A stretch of 37,662 nucleotides of DNA from M55B167 sp964406095 (lineage in GTDB: Bacteria > Verrucomicrobiota > Kiritimatiellia > RFP12 > UBA1067): positions 1 through 37,662 of the forward strand of contig CAYOQJ010000078.1 of assembly GCA_964406095.1 (NCBI GenBank), in the 5' to 3' direction. This document shows positions 1-7,328 of this stretch, piece by piece (the first letter of the stretch is position 1; each line of letters starts with the position of its first letter). A program made the position numbers and the translations under genes. Below the pieces are notes generated by a model that was not told where the DNA came from, made no database searches, and worked only from the letters and a program-made list of their open reading frames with translations.

Positions 1-870
1 CTTGTCGGGCAGGTCAGCACCGTGCGCAGCCACACGGCCCGCCCCATCAGTTGGCATGCGCATGAGGGGTATGAACTGATTTTTCTGCTGGATGGCGAAA
101 TGTCCTATGAAACCCGCAGCGCACCTGCAATCTCGATTAAAGGAGGCTCATTCTGCATTTTTCCACCGGGAGAGTTGCACCGCGGCCTTAACAGCGTCGG
201 CTCGCCTTCCACGCTTCTGGGTATTGAATGCCGACCGGACAGACCGGATGCCGCCTCCCTGACAACCCTCGCAGGTGACAACCTGCTTCAGATCCAGAGA
301 CTCATCGCAACATCAACCATGAAAGTTCATCCCTTCAGCATCAACCTGCGCCGGGGAATCACCCGCCTTTTCAAGCTGGTTGAAGAGTACTCGACCAAAA
401 CGCTGGCACCGACAGAAGAAGCCCGGGATCAGGCCGCCGGGCAGAAACTGGCACCTCTGACGCAGGCCTGCCTGCGCACGGCCTGCTGCGCCGTGCTCAT
501 AGACACGGCATCGGAACTGGCGAGTCCTCCGCAGCCTGACCACGACGCTATTGTCAAGGCCGCCATACGCTATCTCGAACAGCACTGCTGTGATTCGCCG
601 CGGATTGCGGATCTGACGAAGCATCTTGGCTACAGCCGAGCGAGGGTCTTCGAACTTTTCAAGGCCGGCACCGGAATGACGCCCAACGACTACCTGCTGC
701 GCCTGCGTATCCGCAAGGCATCGGAACTGCTCTCGGATTCGGAAACATCCATTACCGACATCGCTTTCCGGACAGGCTTCTCCTCCAGCCAGAACTTCAG
801 CAAGGTGTTTAAAAAATACACCGGCATGATGCCAAGCCGCTATCGGGATGAGCGAAGATACACGCTTTAA
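1..870 (+). CDS. AraC-family transcriptional regulator (5'-truncated)
   Basis: A DNA-binding regulator of the AraC/XylS family with an N-terminal cupin sensor and a C-terminal double helix-turn-helix. The frame is open from base 1, and a GTG at 22 falls inside the sensor domain, so the true start very probably lies before the window. The text WHAHEGYELIFLLDGE near the beginning is the usual cupin signature (His-x-His, then a strand ending in DGE). The last ~100 residues hold the HTH_18 pair: IADLTKHLGYSRARVFELFK as the first helix pair, and ITDIAFRTGFSSSQNFSKVF with the GMMPSRYR ending as the second. Such proteins usually control sugar-use genes and bind the sugar in the cupin. The target cannot be named, because the neighbour downstream is only a gene remnant. 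The stop overlaps that remnant's stop by four bases, tail to tail. Confidence 0.93.
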   Translation, partial: LVGQVSTVRSHTARPISWHAHEGYELIFLLDGEMSYETRSAPAISIKGGSFCIFPPGELHRGLNSVGSPSTLLGIECRPDRPDAASLTTLAGDNLLQIQRLIATSTMKVHPFSINLRRGITRLFKLVEEYSTKTLAPTEEARDQAAGQKLAPLTQACLRTACCAVLIDTASELASPPQPDHDAIVKAAIRYLEQHCCDSPRIADLTKHLGYSRARVFELFKAGTGMTPNDYLLRLRIRKASELLSDSETSITDIAFRTGFSSSQNFSKVFKKYTGMMPSRYRDERRYTL

Positions 871-1154
871 AAACTTTTGTTTGATGCTCCGCCGGCGGAT
901 GGCGCGCCCTCGACCGCCCCATAGGAGCGTAGCACATCTCTGCGGTTGTATTGACGGAAAAGGGTCTGACTCTCTGCCGGATAATATGGCAGCACATCCG
1001 AATAGCCCGGCACAACAATCTCAACCACCGGAAAGCCAATCTCCGGATCAGTGAATACGCGCAGCAGAGCATCCTCCAGATTAAAACCGGCCTCTACCTT
1101 GAAGAAATGATGAAACTGATACTCGACAGGAATATTGGGATCAAAGAAATAAGC
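867..1154 (-). pseudogene. Truncated gene remnant, C-terminal ~95 residues of an unrecognised protein
   Basis: The minus strand reads open from 1154 to a TAA at 867-869, with no ATG at its head. A TAG at 1155-1157 lies immediately before it, at the edge of the palindromic element. The 95 residues look like real protein: codons are typical of the window's genes, and the composition is globular (starts AYFFDPNIPVEYQFHHFF, then FNLEDALLRVFTDPEIGFPV and VEIVVPGYSDVLPYYP). The 3' end overlaps the end of the AraC gene by four bases, as in a compact convergent gene pair. I read it as the tail of a gene whose 5' part was lost when the repeat element arrived. I do not recognise the family with confidence. 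The stretch FPVVEIVVPG resembles the end of YcaO-domain proteins (PVV-x-V-x-VPG), but it is too short to rely on. Confidence 0.6.
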
Positions 1155-1195
1155 CTAAAAACGGCAGTTGCCATTTTGTCGTAGATGCAAGGCGC

Positions 1196-1231
1196 ACGGT
1201 TTTCAGCTATAGTGACTATGCTGAAAGCCGT
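1196..1231. repeat. Inner hairpin of the cruciform
   Basis: ACGGTTTTCAGC and GCTGAAAGCCGT pair over 12 positions (one G-T). The stem extends through ATAG (1209-1212) and CTAT (1216-1219) around a TGA loop, with one bulged base. Confidence 0.75.
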
Positions 1232-1289
1232 ACAACGTCGCAGATGCGGTAAAACTGGCAACCCCTTGCGGTTTGAAATTCAGAAACTT

Positions 1290-1308
1290 CTTCACCCGTT
1301 GGGTGAAG
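1290..1308. repeat. Perfect 8-bp stem-loop inside the element
   Basis: CTTCACCC and GGGTGAAG pair perfectly around a GTT loop. No run of T follows on either strand, so it is not a standard intrinsic terminator. Confidence 0.75.
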
Positions 1309-1336
1309 CTTATAAAATTAACAAATTCCTTATTAA

Positions 1337-1380
1337 CAATCATTTAACTCAGTTTATGAATTTCAAATTCCGTAAATAGG
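1337..1380 (+). repeat. Dispersed 44-bp repeat, copy 1
   Basis: This copy matches copy 3 (37362-37405, opposite strand) at 41 of 44 positions by eye. It shares its last 38 bases with copy 2 (31764-31801) with two differences. It begins CAATCATTTAACTCAG and ends CCGTAAATAGG. It lies 37 bases beyond the 3' end of yajC, reading opposite to that gene. The central part also pairs as an inverted repeat with 1269-1288. Confidence 0.85.
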
Positions 1381-1417
1381 TTTAACAACTTGGACTCATC
1401 AGTAAAAGAATATTTTT

Positions 1418-1744
1418 TCAGTTCTGTTCCATGGGTGTGTCATTTTCGTCGGTCAGAACCTGGCTGACTGAACTGCGTGCGATTGTTATTACTACCTTCG
1501 GGGCGATCTCGACCAGAAAGGTGGCATCTTTGGTTTCGGTGATCGTGCCGGTCAGTCCGCCGGCGAACAGAATACGCTGGCCGGCTCTCAACTCGGCAAT
1601 CATGCGCAGGCGCTCTTTCTCTTTGCGTTGCTGCGGACGGATCATCATGAAATAGAAGATGCCGAAAACCAGTGCCATAGGTATCAGCATCGCACCGATG
1701 CTGCCCTGTTGTTGTGATTGTGCAAGCGTGACAAGTGTGTTCAT
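1418..1744 (-). CDS. yajC: Preprotein translocase subunit YajC
   Basis: Small inner-membrane partner of SecD/SecF in the Sec export pathway. The 108-residue protein has one N-terminal membrane segment (about residues 18-37, MLIPMALVFGIFYFMMIRPQ) followed by the family hallmark RPQQRKEKE. The soluble tail contains GQRILFAGGLTGTITE and ends in a short acidic stretch. Length matches the family (usually 85-120). AAGGA stands six bases before the ATG. It lies 165 bases downstream of tgt in the same direction, reproducing the tgt-yajC order of many bacteria. The secD and secF genes that normally follow are not here; the next bases hold the repeat element. Confidence 0.95.
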   Translation of the reverse strand: MNTLVTLAQSQQQGSIGAMLIPMALVFGIFYFMMIRPQQRKEKERLRMIAELRAGQRILFAGGLTGTITETKDATFLVEIAPKVVITIARSSVSQVLTDENDTPMEQN

Positions 1745-1909
1745 TGTTATTCCTTTATGTTATCTGCTAACGCGAGTTCTACCCGCAGCCCAAGTGTTGT
1801 AGTCGTTCGGTGAGCGACATAATGCCGTTCAAAGAATGGCTATTACAATCAATTTACTGTTTTCAAAACAGAGATTGAAATTATAGCAACTAGTGCTCAC
1901 CTTTTCGAC

Positions 1910-3067
1910 TCATTTCATTGCAACCTCGGCGTGATTGCGTGATTTGAGGCCGTTCGGCCGTAAAATCTCAGACTGCCTTTTTCTCCATTCGTCGAAGCAG
2001 TCATTCAAGATTGCTTCACGCATCTCCCGCATAAATTCGAGATAACGGTGCATGTTATGGATGGTCAGCAACCGTACCCCCAGTATCTCACGCACGTTAA
2101 TCAGGTGTCTGATATAGGCACGCGAAAAGTTGCGGCAGCAGTAGCATTCACACCCCTCCTCAACCGGACGTTCATCTAGCTTAAAAACTGCGGATTTAAC
2201 CGGATATGAACCGTGTCTGGTGTATGCGGTGCCGTGACGTGCGACCCGAGTGGGAATGACGCAGTCGAACATGTCGGTTCCACGTGCAACCGATTCGGTC
2301 ATCTGAAACATATCACCGAGTCCCATCACATACCGTGGCTTGTCGAGCGGCAGGAAGCGCAGGCTGTCCTCCACCCCGCGCAACATAATATCCTCGGGTT
2401 CGCCGACACTCACACCTCCGACCGCATAGCCGTCGAATCCGATGGCAGTCAGTTCGCGGGCACACATTTCACGCAAGGCGGTGAACTCGCCCCCCTGCAC
2501 AATGCCGAAACAGAGCTGTTCTGTGGCGCGGGGTTCTGCGGCGCACTCTGCAGCCCACCGCAGTGTTGTTTTTACTGAGCGCACCGCGTATTGTTCATCG
2601 CAGGGATAGGGCATGCACTCATCAAAAACCATGGCGATATCAGACCCGAGTGCCCTTTGAGCCGCCATTGCCTCCCGCGGACCTAAAAAAAGGCGTGAAC
2701 CGTCAATGTGCGAGCTGAACTCAACTCCATCTTCATGAATTTTGTTCAGGTTGTTCAGACTGAAGACCTGAAAACCGCCGCTGTCGGTCAGAATCGCTCC
2801 ATCCCATCCCATGAAACGATGCAGCCCGCCGGACTGCTCCACTACTCCGGTGCCCGGACGCAGTAGCAGATGATAGGTGTTGCTCAGGATGATCGAGGCG
2901 CCAAGTTCCTGCAGATCGCGCGGTTCCAGGGCCTTGACGGTCGCCTGGGTGCCAACCGGCATAAAAACCGGGGTGTCAATCACTCCGTGCGCAGTGTGCA
3001 ACCGTCCGCATCGCGCACCTGTGTGGCGATCCTCGTGCAAGAGCTCAAAACTACCGATTTTCTGCAT
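1910..3067 (-). CDS. tgt: tRNA-guanine transglycosylase
   Basis: Exchanges guanine-34 for preQ1 in tRNAs with GUN anticodons, the base-swap step of queuosine synthesis. At 385 residues it has the usual bacterial length. The substrate pocket signature LTDSGGFQVFSL is at about residues 91-102. The catalytic aspartate is in DCVIPTRVARHGTAYT (about 264-279). The C-terminal zinc site is CECYCCRNFSRAYIRHL, with three cysteines and a later histidine. The start MQKIGSFELL is the natural family start, although no clear Shine-Dalgarno sequence precedes it. No other queuosine gene is in the window. It is transcribed together with, or just ahead of, yajC. Confidence 0.97.
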   Translation of the reverse strand: MQKIGSFELLHEDRHTGARCGRLHTAHGVIDTPVFMPVGTQATVKALEPRDLQELGASIILSNTYHLLLRPGTGVVEQSGGLHRFMGWDGAILTDSGGFQVFSLNNLNKIHEDGVEFSSHIDGSRLFLGPREAMAAQRALGSDIAMVFDECMPYPCDEQYAVRSVKTTLRWAAECAAEPRATEQLCFGIVQGGEFTALREMCARELTAIGFDGYAVGGVSVGEPEDIMLRGVEDSLRFLPLDKPRYVMGLGDMFQMTESVARGTDMFDCVIPTRVARHGTAYTRHGSYPVKSAVFKLDERPVEEGCECYCCRNFSRAYIRHLINVREILGVRLLTIHNMHRYLEFMREMREAILNDCFDEWRKRQSEILRPNGLKSRNHAEVAMK

Positions 3068-3254
3068 AATCAGGGTAAGTGAGTTTAAATCTTAAACAGT
3101 CAGCACTCAATATGGCCAACCCAACATGCCGGACAAAATGCTCGCAACCTCCCGGGGCTACCACGACAGTTAATCACAATCGCAGCTAAGCCTCCAAGCA
3201 CAAAAGCTGAAATTTCCTTCTGTCGGCAAGGTGTAACTTTTTCAAAAGCCACGA

Positions 3255-3283
3255 TTGACGCCGCTACTCAGATATTATATTAT
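3255..3283 (+). promoter_or_regulatory. Sigma-70-type promoter candidate for the FecR-like gene
   Basis: TTGACG (3255-3260), 17 bases, then TATTAT (3278-3283). It stands about 74 bases before the ATG at 3357, in the intergenic region shared with divergent tgt. This is by eye only; no start site is known. Confidence 0.5.
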
Positions 3284-3287
3284 CTGA
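3268..3287. promoter_or_regulatory. Inverted repeat over the -10 box (possible operator)
   Basis: TCAGATA and TATCTGA flank six bases (TTATAT). The palindrome covers the proposed -10 box, where a repressor could act. The AT-rich context raises the chance of coincidence. Confidence 0.3.
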
Positions 3288-3328
3288 AAACCTTTGTTAG
3301 GTAAAGAGGTCAATTGTTATCATACGAT

Positions 3329-3340
3329 ACGTATATACGT
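3329..3340. promoter_or_regulatory. Perfect 12-bp palindrome in the leader
   Basis: ACGTATATACGT reads the same on both strands. It lies between the proposed promoter and the AAGGAG ribosome binding site. It may be an operator or a weak RNA hairpin next to the ribosome binding site. Confidence 0.3.
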
Positions 3341-3356
3341 GTAAGGAGCGGTCTTG

Positions 3357-4319
3357 ATGAAGACTCATAGATATTTTCTGACGGCATTGATATGTGTGTC
3401 CACTCTGATCTGGCGCGCTGGCGCACAGGTGCCAGCCGCGGAAGACACATTGGTAGAGGCTGCAGCGGTGCAGTCCGAAACCAAATTCGCCAATCTTGTG
3501 CGTGTGGTCAACCTTCACGGCACATGTGAAGTTCTGAATCCGGATCGGGGGAGCTTCGAGCTGGCACAGCACAACAAAACCTACCCCCTGGGTTCCACCT
3601 TCAGAACAGCAGCCGCAAGCAGTATGTTTCTGGTTTTTTCGGAAGAGGACAATGCCGAGCTGCTGGAGCAGAGCGAGGCTGTGGTCACCGGGGTCTGTAA
3701 AGACAACCGCATCTGTCAGAGTTTAACCCTGCAATTGGTTCACGGCACTGTCAAAACAACTCTGCGTGAAAATCTTAAGAGTAGTGAATTTAACGTTAGC
3801 ACCCCGAATGCCGAGTTGAAGAGTGTTAGCGGCAGAGGGGAATATACGCTTTCAAGTGAAGGTGAAAATGAAATATTTCAGGCGGCCACCATCACCGGGT
3901 CAGCTGTCGTTGAGGGATCGCATTATGTTATTCCCGCTTTGCAGGCGGCGAACACGGTCAATATCGTTAGTGCTCCCAATCGCAGCTTCAGCCGCCTGAC
4001 CTCAGTTTCCGGGGACTTCACCATAGAGCTGGCAAATGGTTCCGAGCAGCCGATTAGTTACGGTATGTCGCCGCAGGCCGTGGTGAAGATATGGCGCAAA
4101 CAGGCTCCGGTTGGAGGTCGCACAGTGGTTTCAATTCTGGTGGTCAGCCCCACCGGCATGGCCCGTCACCGTTTCGCTTACGTGGAGGGCCGCGCTGCGC
4201 TCCAAACCGGGGAGCTGGTGGAAGTACCCGAGACTATGGAAGATTTGCCTGAACTTGAACTGCGTTCCGAACAGAACCAAACCGAACCGGACGAAGAAAA
4301 GGCTCCTGTGGGCCTCTGA
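3357..4319 (+). CDS. Secreted FecR-like domain protein
   Basis: An exported protein of unknown role with a FecR-type beta-rich domain. I start it at the ATG at 3357, eight bases after AAGGAG; a TTG one codon upstream is less likely. The first 23 residues form a signal peptide (MKTHRYFLTALICVSTLIWR, cleavage likely after AGA). Residues ~45-190 resemble the FecR fold found in many PVC surface proteins, where a charge or threshold phrase such as FRTAAASSMFLVFSEED precedes LQLVHGTVKTTL and FNVSTPNAELKSVSGRGEY. The tail is acidic (LPELELRSEQNQTEPDEE). True FecR proteins relay siderophore signals to a sigma factor; no sigma-factor partner is here, so that role is not claimed. A terminator follows directly, so the gene is probably transcribed alone. 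Confidence 0.7.
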   Translation: MKTHRYFLTALICVSTLIWRAGAQVPAAEDTLVEAAAVQSETKFANLVRVVNLHGTCEVLNPDRGSFELAQHNKTYPLGSTFRTAAASSMFLVFSEEDNAELLEQSEAVVTGVCKDNRICQSLTLQLVHGTVKTTLRENLKSSEFNVSTPNAELKSVSGRGEYTLSSEGENEIFQAATITGSAVVEGSHYVIPALQAANTVNIVSAPNRSFSRLTSVSGDFTIELANGSEQPISYGMSPQAVVKIWRKQAPVGGRTVVSILVVSPTGMARHRFAYVEGRAALQTGELVEVPETMEDLPELELRSEQNQTEPDEEKAPVGL

Positions 4320-4342
4320 TATTTCATGGACGACAGGCAATC

Positions 4343-4375
4343 AAAACCGGCGGCGCGCGCAAGCCTCCGGTTTTT
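4343..4375 (+). terminator. Rho-independent terminator after the FecR-like gene
   Basis: AAAACCGG (4343-4350) pairs with CCGGTTTT (4367-4374), extended inward across one mismatch by GG/CC. Five T residues follow. It lies 24 bases after the stop of the FecR-like gene and 14 bases before the GTG of the next gene. Confidence 0.8.
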
Positions 4376-4388
4376 CTTATCAGACTGA

Positions 4389-6083
4389 GTGGCGCATTTA
4401 ACCAAAAAACTGAGTAAAACCGTGTTTATCTACCATTTCAACCGACTGATCCGTAATCGCGTACTCTGGGGCGCATTCGCCGTAATTATCGCTTTGGCGT
4501 TCGTAGGCACAGATTCGTGTTTGCGTTCGCCTCAGGAAGGTCAGAGTGCCGGCAAAATCAATGGCAATGCGATTACCTTCAATGAATTCCGCTTGGCCAC
4601 TCAGGCCGTTCGCGGCTTTGGCGCAAATCGCGATACCGAATCTTCAGCTGCCGTGGTTGACCGCAAAGCATGGGAGCAACTGGCCGCGCGTGAACTCGCT
4701 GAAGAAAACGGATTAGTTACCCGGGCTCGTGAAATTCAGGAGGCTCTGCTCTCCGCCGAGGCATTTCAGGGGCCCAACGGCTTCGATGAGAACCGTTACC
4801 GTGCCATTCTGCAACAACAGGGACTTTCCCCCGAAATTTACGAAAGTCTGGTCGCGCAGCAGATCGCGCTGATGAAAAGTGCCGCCCTTGTCCAGACCGC
4901 CAACTGGATATCACCGATGGAGCTTGATGATGAGTTGAACGCCATGATCGATCAGTTCACTGTGCGCACCGCTTCCATCAGTAATAAGTTCGCTACAGCC
5001 GATATGAATCTGAGCAGAGACGACTATCTGAAGTTCTACGAGGAAAACCGGGAGAGTTTCGCTCTGCCCGACCGGGTTTCCGTGCGCTATATAGAAATTC
5101 CGGCCAGCAATTATTTCGGTGCCGTCACCCTGACACTAGACGACATGCAACAGTTCTACGATGATAATATCGAAAGCTATCAGCGTACAACCACCAACGA
5201 AACCAGCGCAACCATTCCTTTTGATGAGGTTAAAGACGAGATCGAGCAAACACTACGCCTCGAACAGGCACTCTACTGTGCCGAAACCAACCTCAAATTC
5301 ACAATCTATGGCTCATTGGCCGGATCTGAATCCGTTGATATGGAAGAACTCTCTACCGCACGCTCACTGAGCGTGAAAACATCACCCCTTTTCAGTGCCG
5401 ATGATTCCTTGCCATGGGCTCAGAACCCCGACGTTTTTATCTCAACGGCCTTTGAGATTGATCCTTCACGCGAGGATACCAGATATGGTGTGGTAGCAGG
5501 CACCAACAGAGTTTACGTGATGGAGCAGGTGCAAATCTCACCCGCGCATACACCCGAGTTTGAAGAGGTGCTCGATCAGCTGAAGCCCCGTGCTCTCAGC
5601 CAGGCAAGAGCCGAGGCCTTCAAGGAGTACTATCAGAGTCTCAGCATGCAGGTCAGCGACCTTATCAACCAGGGCAAATCATTCGCCGAGGCCGCTGCCG
5701 CTCAATCCATGAATATCTCTACCTCAATCACCTATACCGTCAACAATATCCGTAGTCAGCAGTTCAAAAACAGTTTTTCAATCGCCTACGGTGCCATGAA
5801 ACTCAAGAAAGGGGAGATTTCCGAGGCAATTCCTACCAGTGCCACCGAATCACTGCTGGTTTATGTTGAGGATCGCAAACCCGGTGACGCGCTTGCAACC
5901 GAGATGCTCCGTCCTCAGGTGCGAGCCAACATCGACCGCCGTCGACCGTTCGACCTCTTTTCAGAGTGGCTGACCTGGAATCTCAAACAGCAGGATTTCA
6001 AGCCGACAAATCCTCTGATTGATGAGGATCAGAGCGAAGAAACTTTCACTCTGACCGACGACTTCCCGGAAGAGGAGAGTTGA
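4389..6083 (+). CDS. Membrane-anchored SurA/PpiD-like periplasmic chaperone
   Basis: A 564-residue protein with a short cytoplasmic head, one membrane anchor (about residues 25-40, VLWGAFAVIIALAFVG) and a large periplasmic part, the layout of PpiD. Residues ~50-170 match the SurA N-terminal chaperone domain (GKINGNAITFNEFRLATQAV, then an all-helical segment). The middle, where PpiD carries a parvulin prolyl isomerase domain, has no motif I can recognise as active parvulin, so it may be a chaperone only. The end is acidic. The frame is closed by a TGA at 4386-4388, so the start is the GTG at 4389 or the GTG at 4422; neither has a good Shine-Dalgarno sequence. The head YHFNRLIRNRVLWG supports a start near one of these. 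The likely job is helping outer-membrane proteins fold. Confidence 0.8.
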   Translation: MAHLTKKLSKTVFIYHFNRLIRNRVLWGAFAVIIALAFVGTDSCLRSPQEGQSAGKINGNAITFNEFRLATQAVRGFGANRDTESSAAVVDRKAWEQLAARELAEENGLVTRAREIQEALLSAEAFQGPNGFDENRYRAILQQQGLSPEIYESLVAQQIALMKSAALVQTANWISPMELDDELNAMIDQFTVRTASISNKFATADMNLSRDDYLKFYEENRESFALPDRVSVRYIEIPASNYFGAVTLTLDDMQQFYDDNIESYQRTTTNETSATIPFDEVKDEIEQTLRLEQALYCAETNLKFTIYGSLAGSESVDMEELSTARSLSVKTSPLFSADDSLPWAQNPDVFISTAFEIDPSREDTRYGVVAGTNRVYVMEQVQISPAHTPEFEEVLDQLKPRALSQARAEAFKEYYQSLSMQVSDLINQGKSFAEAAAAQSMNISTSITYTVNNIRSQQFKNSFSIAYGAMKLKKGEISEAIPTSATESLLVYVEDRKPGDALATEMLRPQVRANIDRRRPFDLFSEWLTWNLKQQDFKPTNPLIDEDQSEETFTLTDDFPEEES

Positions 6084-6117
6084 TGCCCCGTGCCCTCGCG
6101 GAAGCTTTATCCCTCAA

Positions 6118-7293
6118 TTACTGCCCAAGCACAAGGTGCGCACCTTCAGAGGGTATGATCACACTCACCTCGCATAGATGACCGAATCTGGCTACGAAAC
6201 TGCTCTCCAAGGCTCTGCCGACTGTTTCGGCATCACGCGGGTGCACCAGTACCACCGCCGACCCGCCGAATCCTCCCCCCGAGAGACGTGCTCCCAGAAC
6301 ACCTGGGATTTTGCCTGCCGTCGCAACTACAAAATCCAACTCTTCGCATGAGTTGCCGAAAAGAATCCTTGAGCTTGCATGCGAGTCGAACATCAAAGTG
6401 CCGAATCCCGCGACATCACCCTTTTCCAGTAAACTGACCCCCAGCAGAACTCGTTCATTCTCGCCGATGGGATGCGCACCCCTGCGGGCACTCTCTTCGG
6501 ACAATCCCTCACGGTAGATCGCCCATTCAGCCATCGTGACATCACGTAGCGCCTTGACCGGATGACGCAACACCTTAGCGAAATGAGCGGCGCATTGTTC
6601 ACAGGCTTCGCGCAGTTTGTTGTAAGCACCATCCACCAGTTCGTGTTTTGACAGGGTATTGCACATCAAAAAACAGATGTCGTCCCCGGTCGGAACACTT
6701 TCGTAAACCACTCTTCTAAAATCCGTTCTAACCAGTTTGCCGCTCTCGCCCGCCAAACTCGAAATCTGATCCAGCAGACCGCAGTTGCATCCGGCAAAAT
6801 CATGTTCGGCTTTCTGCCCTATCTTCGCCAACGTGACAGAATCAACTGTTATCCCGTAGAGCCGACTGAATGCCAGACCTGCACTCATCTCAAGTGCCGC
6901 GGAACTGGATAGTCCGCTGCCCAGCGGGATGTTGCCTAGAAACATTCCGTCAAAACCGCATTCAACCGTTCCGCATTCAGCCAGACCGGCTAATGTGCCT
7001 TTGACATAATTCTGCCAACCGTCGCTGCCGACCGGCTTGATATCGCCGATATCAAACTCCACCTCTTTCATCAGATCACCCGCCACAAGCCGGCATCCTT
7101 GTCCGGCTGACTTGCGCACAGCGAAAAAGGTGCCTAAACTGATGGCCGCAGAGATTACATATCCCTCATTATAGTCGGTATGATTTCCCAGCACCTCGAT
7201 TCGTCCCGGGGCATACGCCACCACCTCGGGCTCAAAACCGAAATGTCCGGTATATTTTGCAAGCAGCTCTTTGTAAATATCTTCGTTCAGCAT
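6118..7293 (-). CDS. galK: Galactokinase (GHMP family)
   Basis: ATP-dependent phosphorylation of galactose to galactose-1-phosphate, first step of the Leloir pathway. The 391-residue length is typical. Motifs in order: substrate motif GRIEVLGNHTDYNEGYVIS at about residues 30-48; the GHMP phosphate loop GSGLSSSAALE near 126-136; the region of the catalytic aspartate in CGLLDQISSLAG near 170; and C-terminal GARLSGGGFGGSAVVLV. GGAG precedes the ATG by eight bases. It lies 35 bases after the phosphomutase gene, in one operon. The usual GEHTDY is GNHTDY here; the replaced glutamate contacts the sugar in characterised galactokinases, so the preferred sugar may differ. The family is certain; exact substrate less so. 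Confidence 0.9.
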   Translation of the reverse strand: MLNEDIYKELLAKYTGHFGFEPEVVAYAPGRIEVLGNHTDYNEGYVISAAISLGTFFAVRKSAGQGCRLVAGDLMKEVEFDIGDIKPVGSDGWQNYVKGTLAGLAECGTVECGFDGMFLGNIPLGSGLSSSAALEMSAGLAFSRLYGITVDSVTLAKIGQKAEHDFAGCNCGLLDQISSLAGESGKLVRTDFRRVVYESVPTGDDICFLMCNTLSKHELVDGAYNKLREACEQCAAHFAKVLRHPVKALRDVTMAEWAIYREGLSEESARRGAHPIGENERVLLGVSLLEKGDVAGFGTLMFDSHASSRILFGNSCEELDFVVATAGKIPGVLGARLSGGGFGGSAVVLVHPRDAETVGRALESSFVARFGHLCEVSVIIPSEGAHLVLGQ

Positions 7294-7328
7294 AACCGGT
7301 TCTCCAATTCAATAACTGCGATGCAACC

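Larger units (their letters stand above)
1160..1380. mobile_element. Composite palindromic (MITE/REP-like) intergenic element
   Basis: About 220 bases between the gene remnant and yajC are built from nested inverted repeats. First, an imperfect cruciform at 1167-1262 has outer arms GTTGCCATTTT (1167-1177) and AAAACTGGCAAC (1251-1262), with an inner hairpin of ACGGTTTTCAGC (1196-1207) and GCTGAAAGCCGT (1220-1231). Second, a perfect 8-bp hairpin CTTCACCC-GTT-GGGTGAAG sits at 1290-1308. Third, a longer inverted pair flanks that hairpin: 1269-1288 against 1351-1372, differing by one mismatch and a two-base gap. The right end is one copy of the dispersed 44-bp repeat. No transposase is present. 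The structure fits a non-autonomous mobile or REP-type element. No target-site duplication could be assigned by eye. Confidence 0.6.

Noticed and set aside
1185..1379. A 64-codon plus-strand frame across the palindromic element
   Set aside because: It is made of the inverted repeats themselves, has no ribosome binding site and no protein-like composition. Only its last twelve codons recur, in the repeat copies.
1392..1402. CTGATGAGTCC on the minus strand resembles the hammerhead ribozyme core
   Set aside because: The required GAAA segment and the flanking stems are missing.
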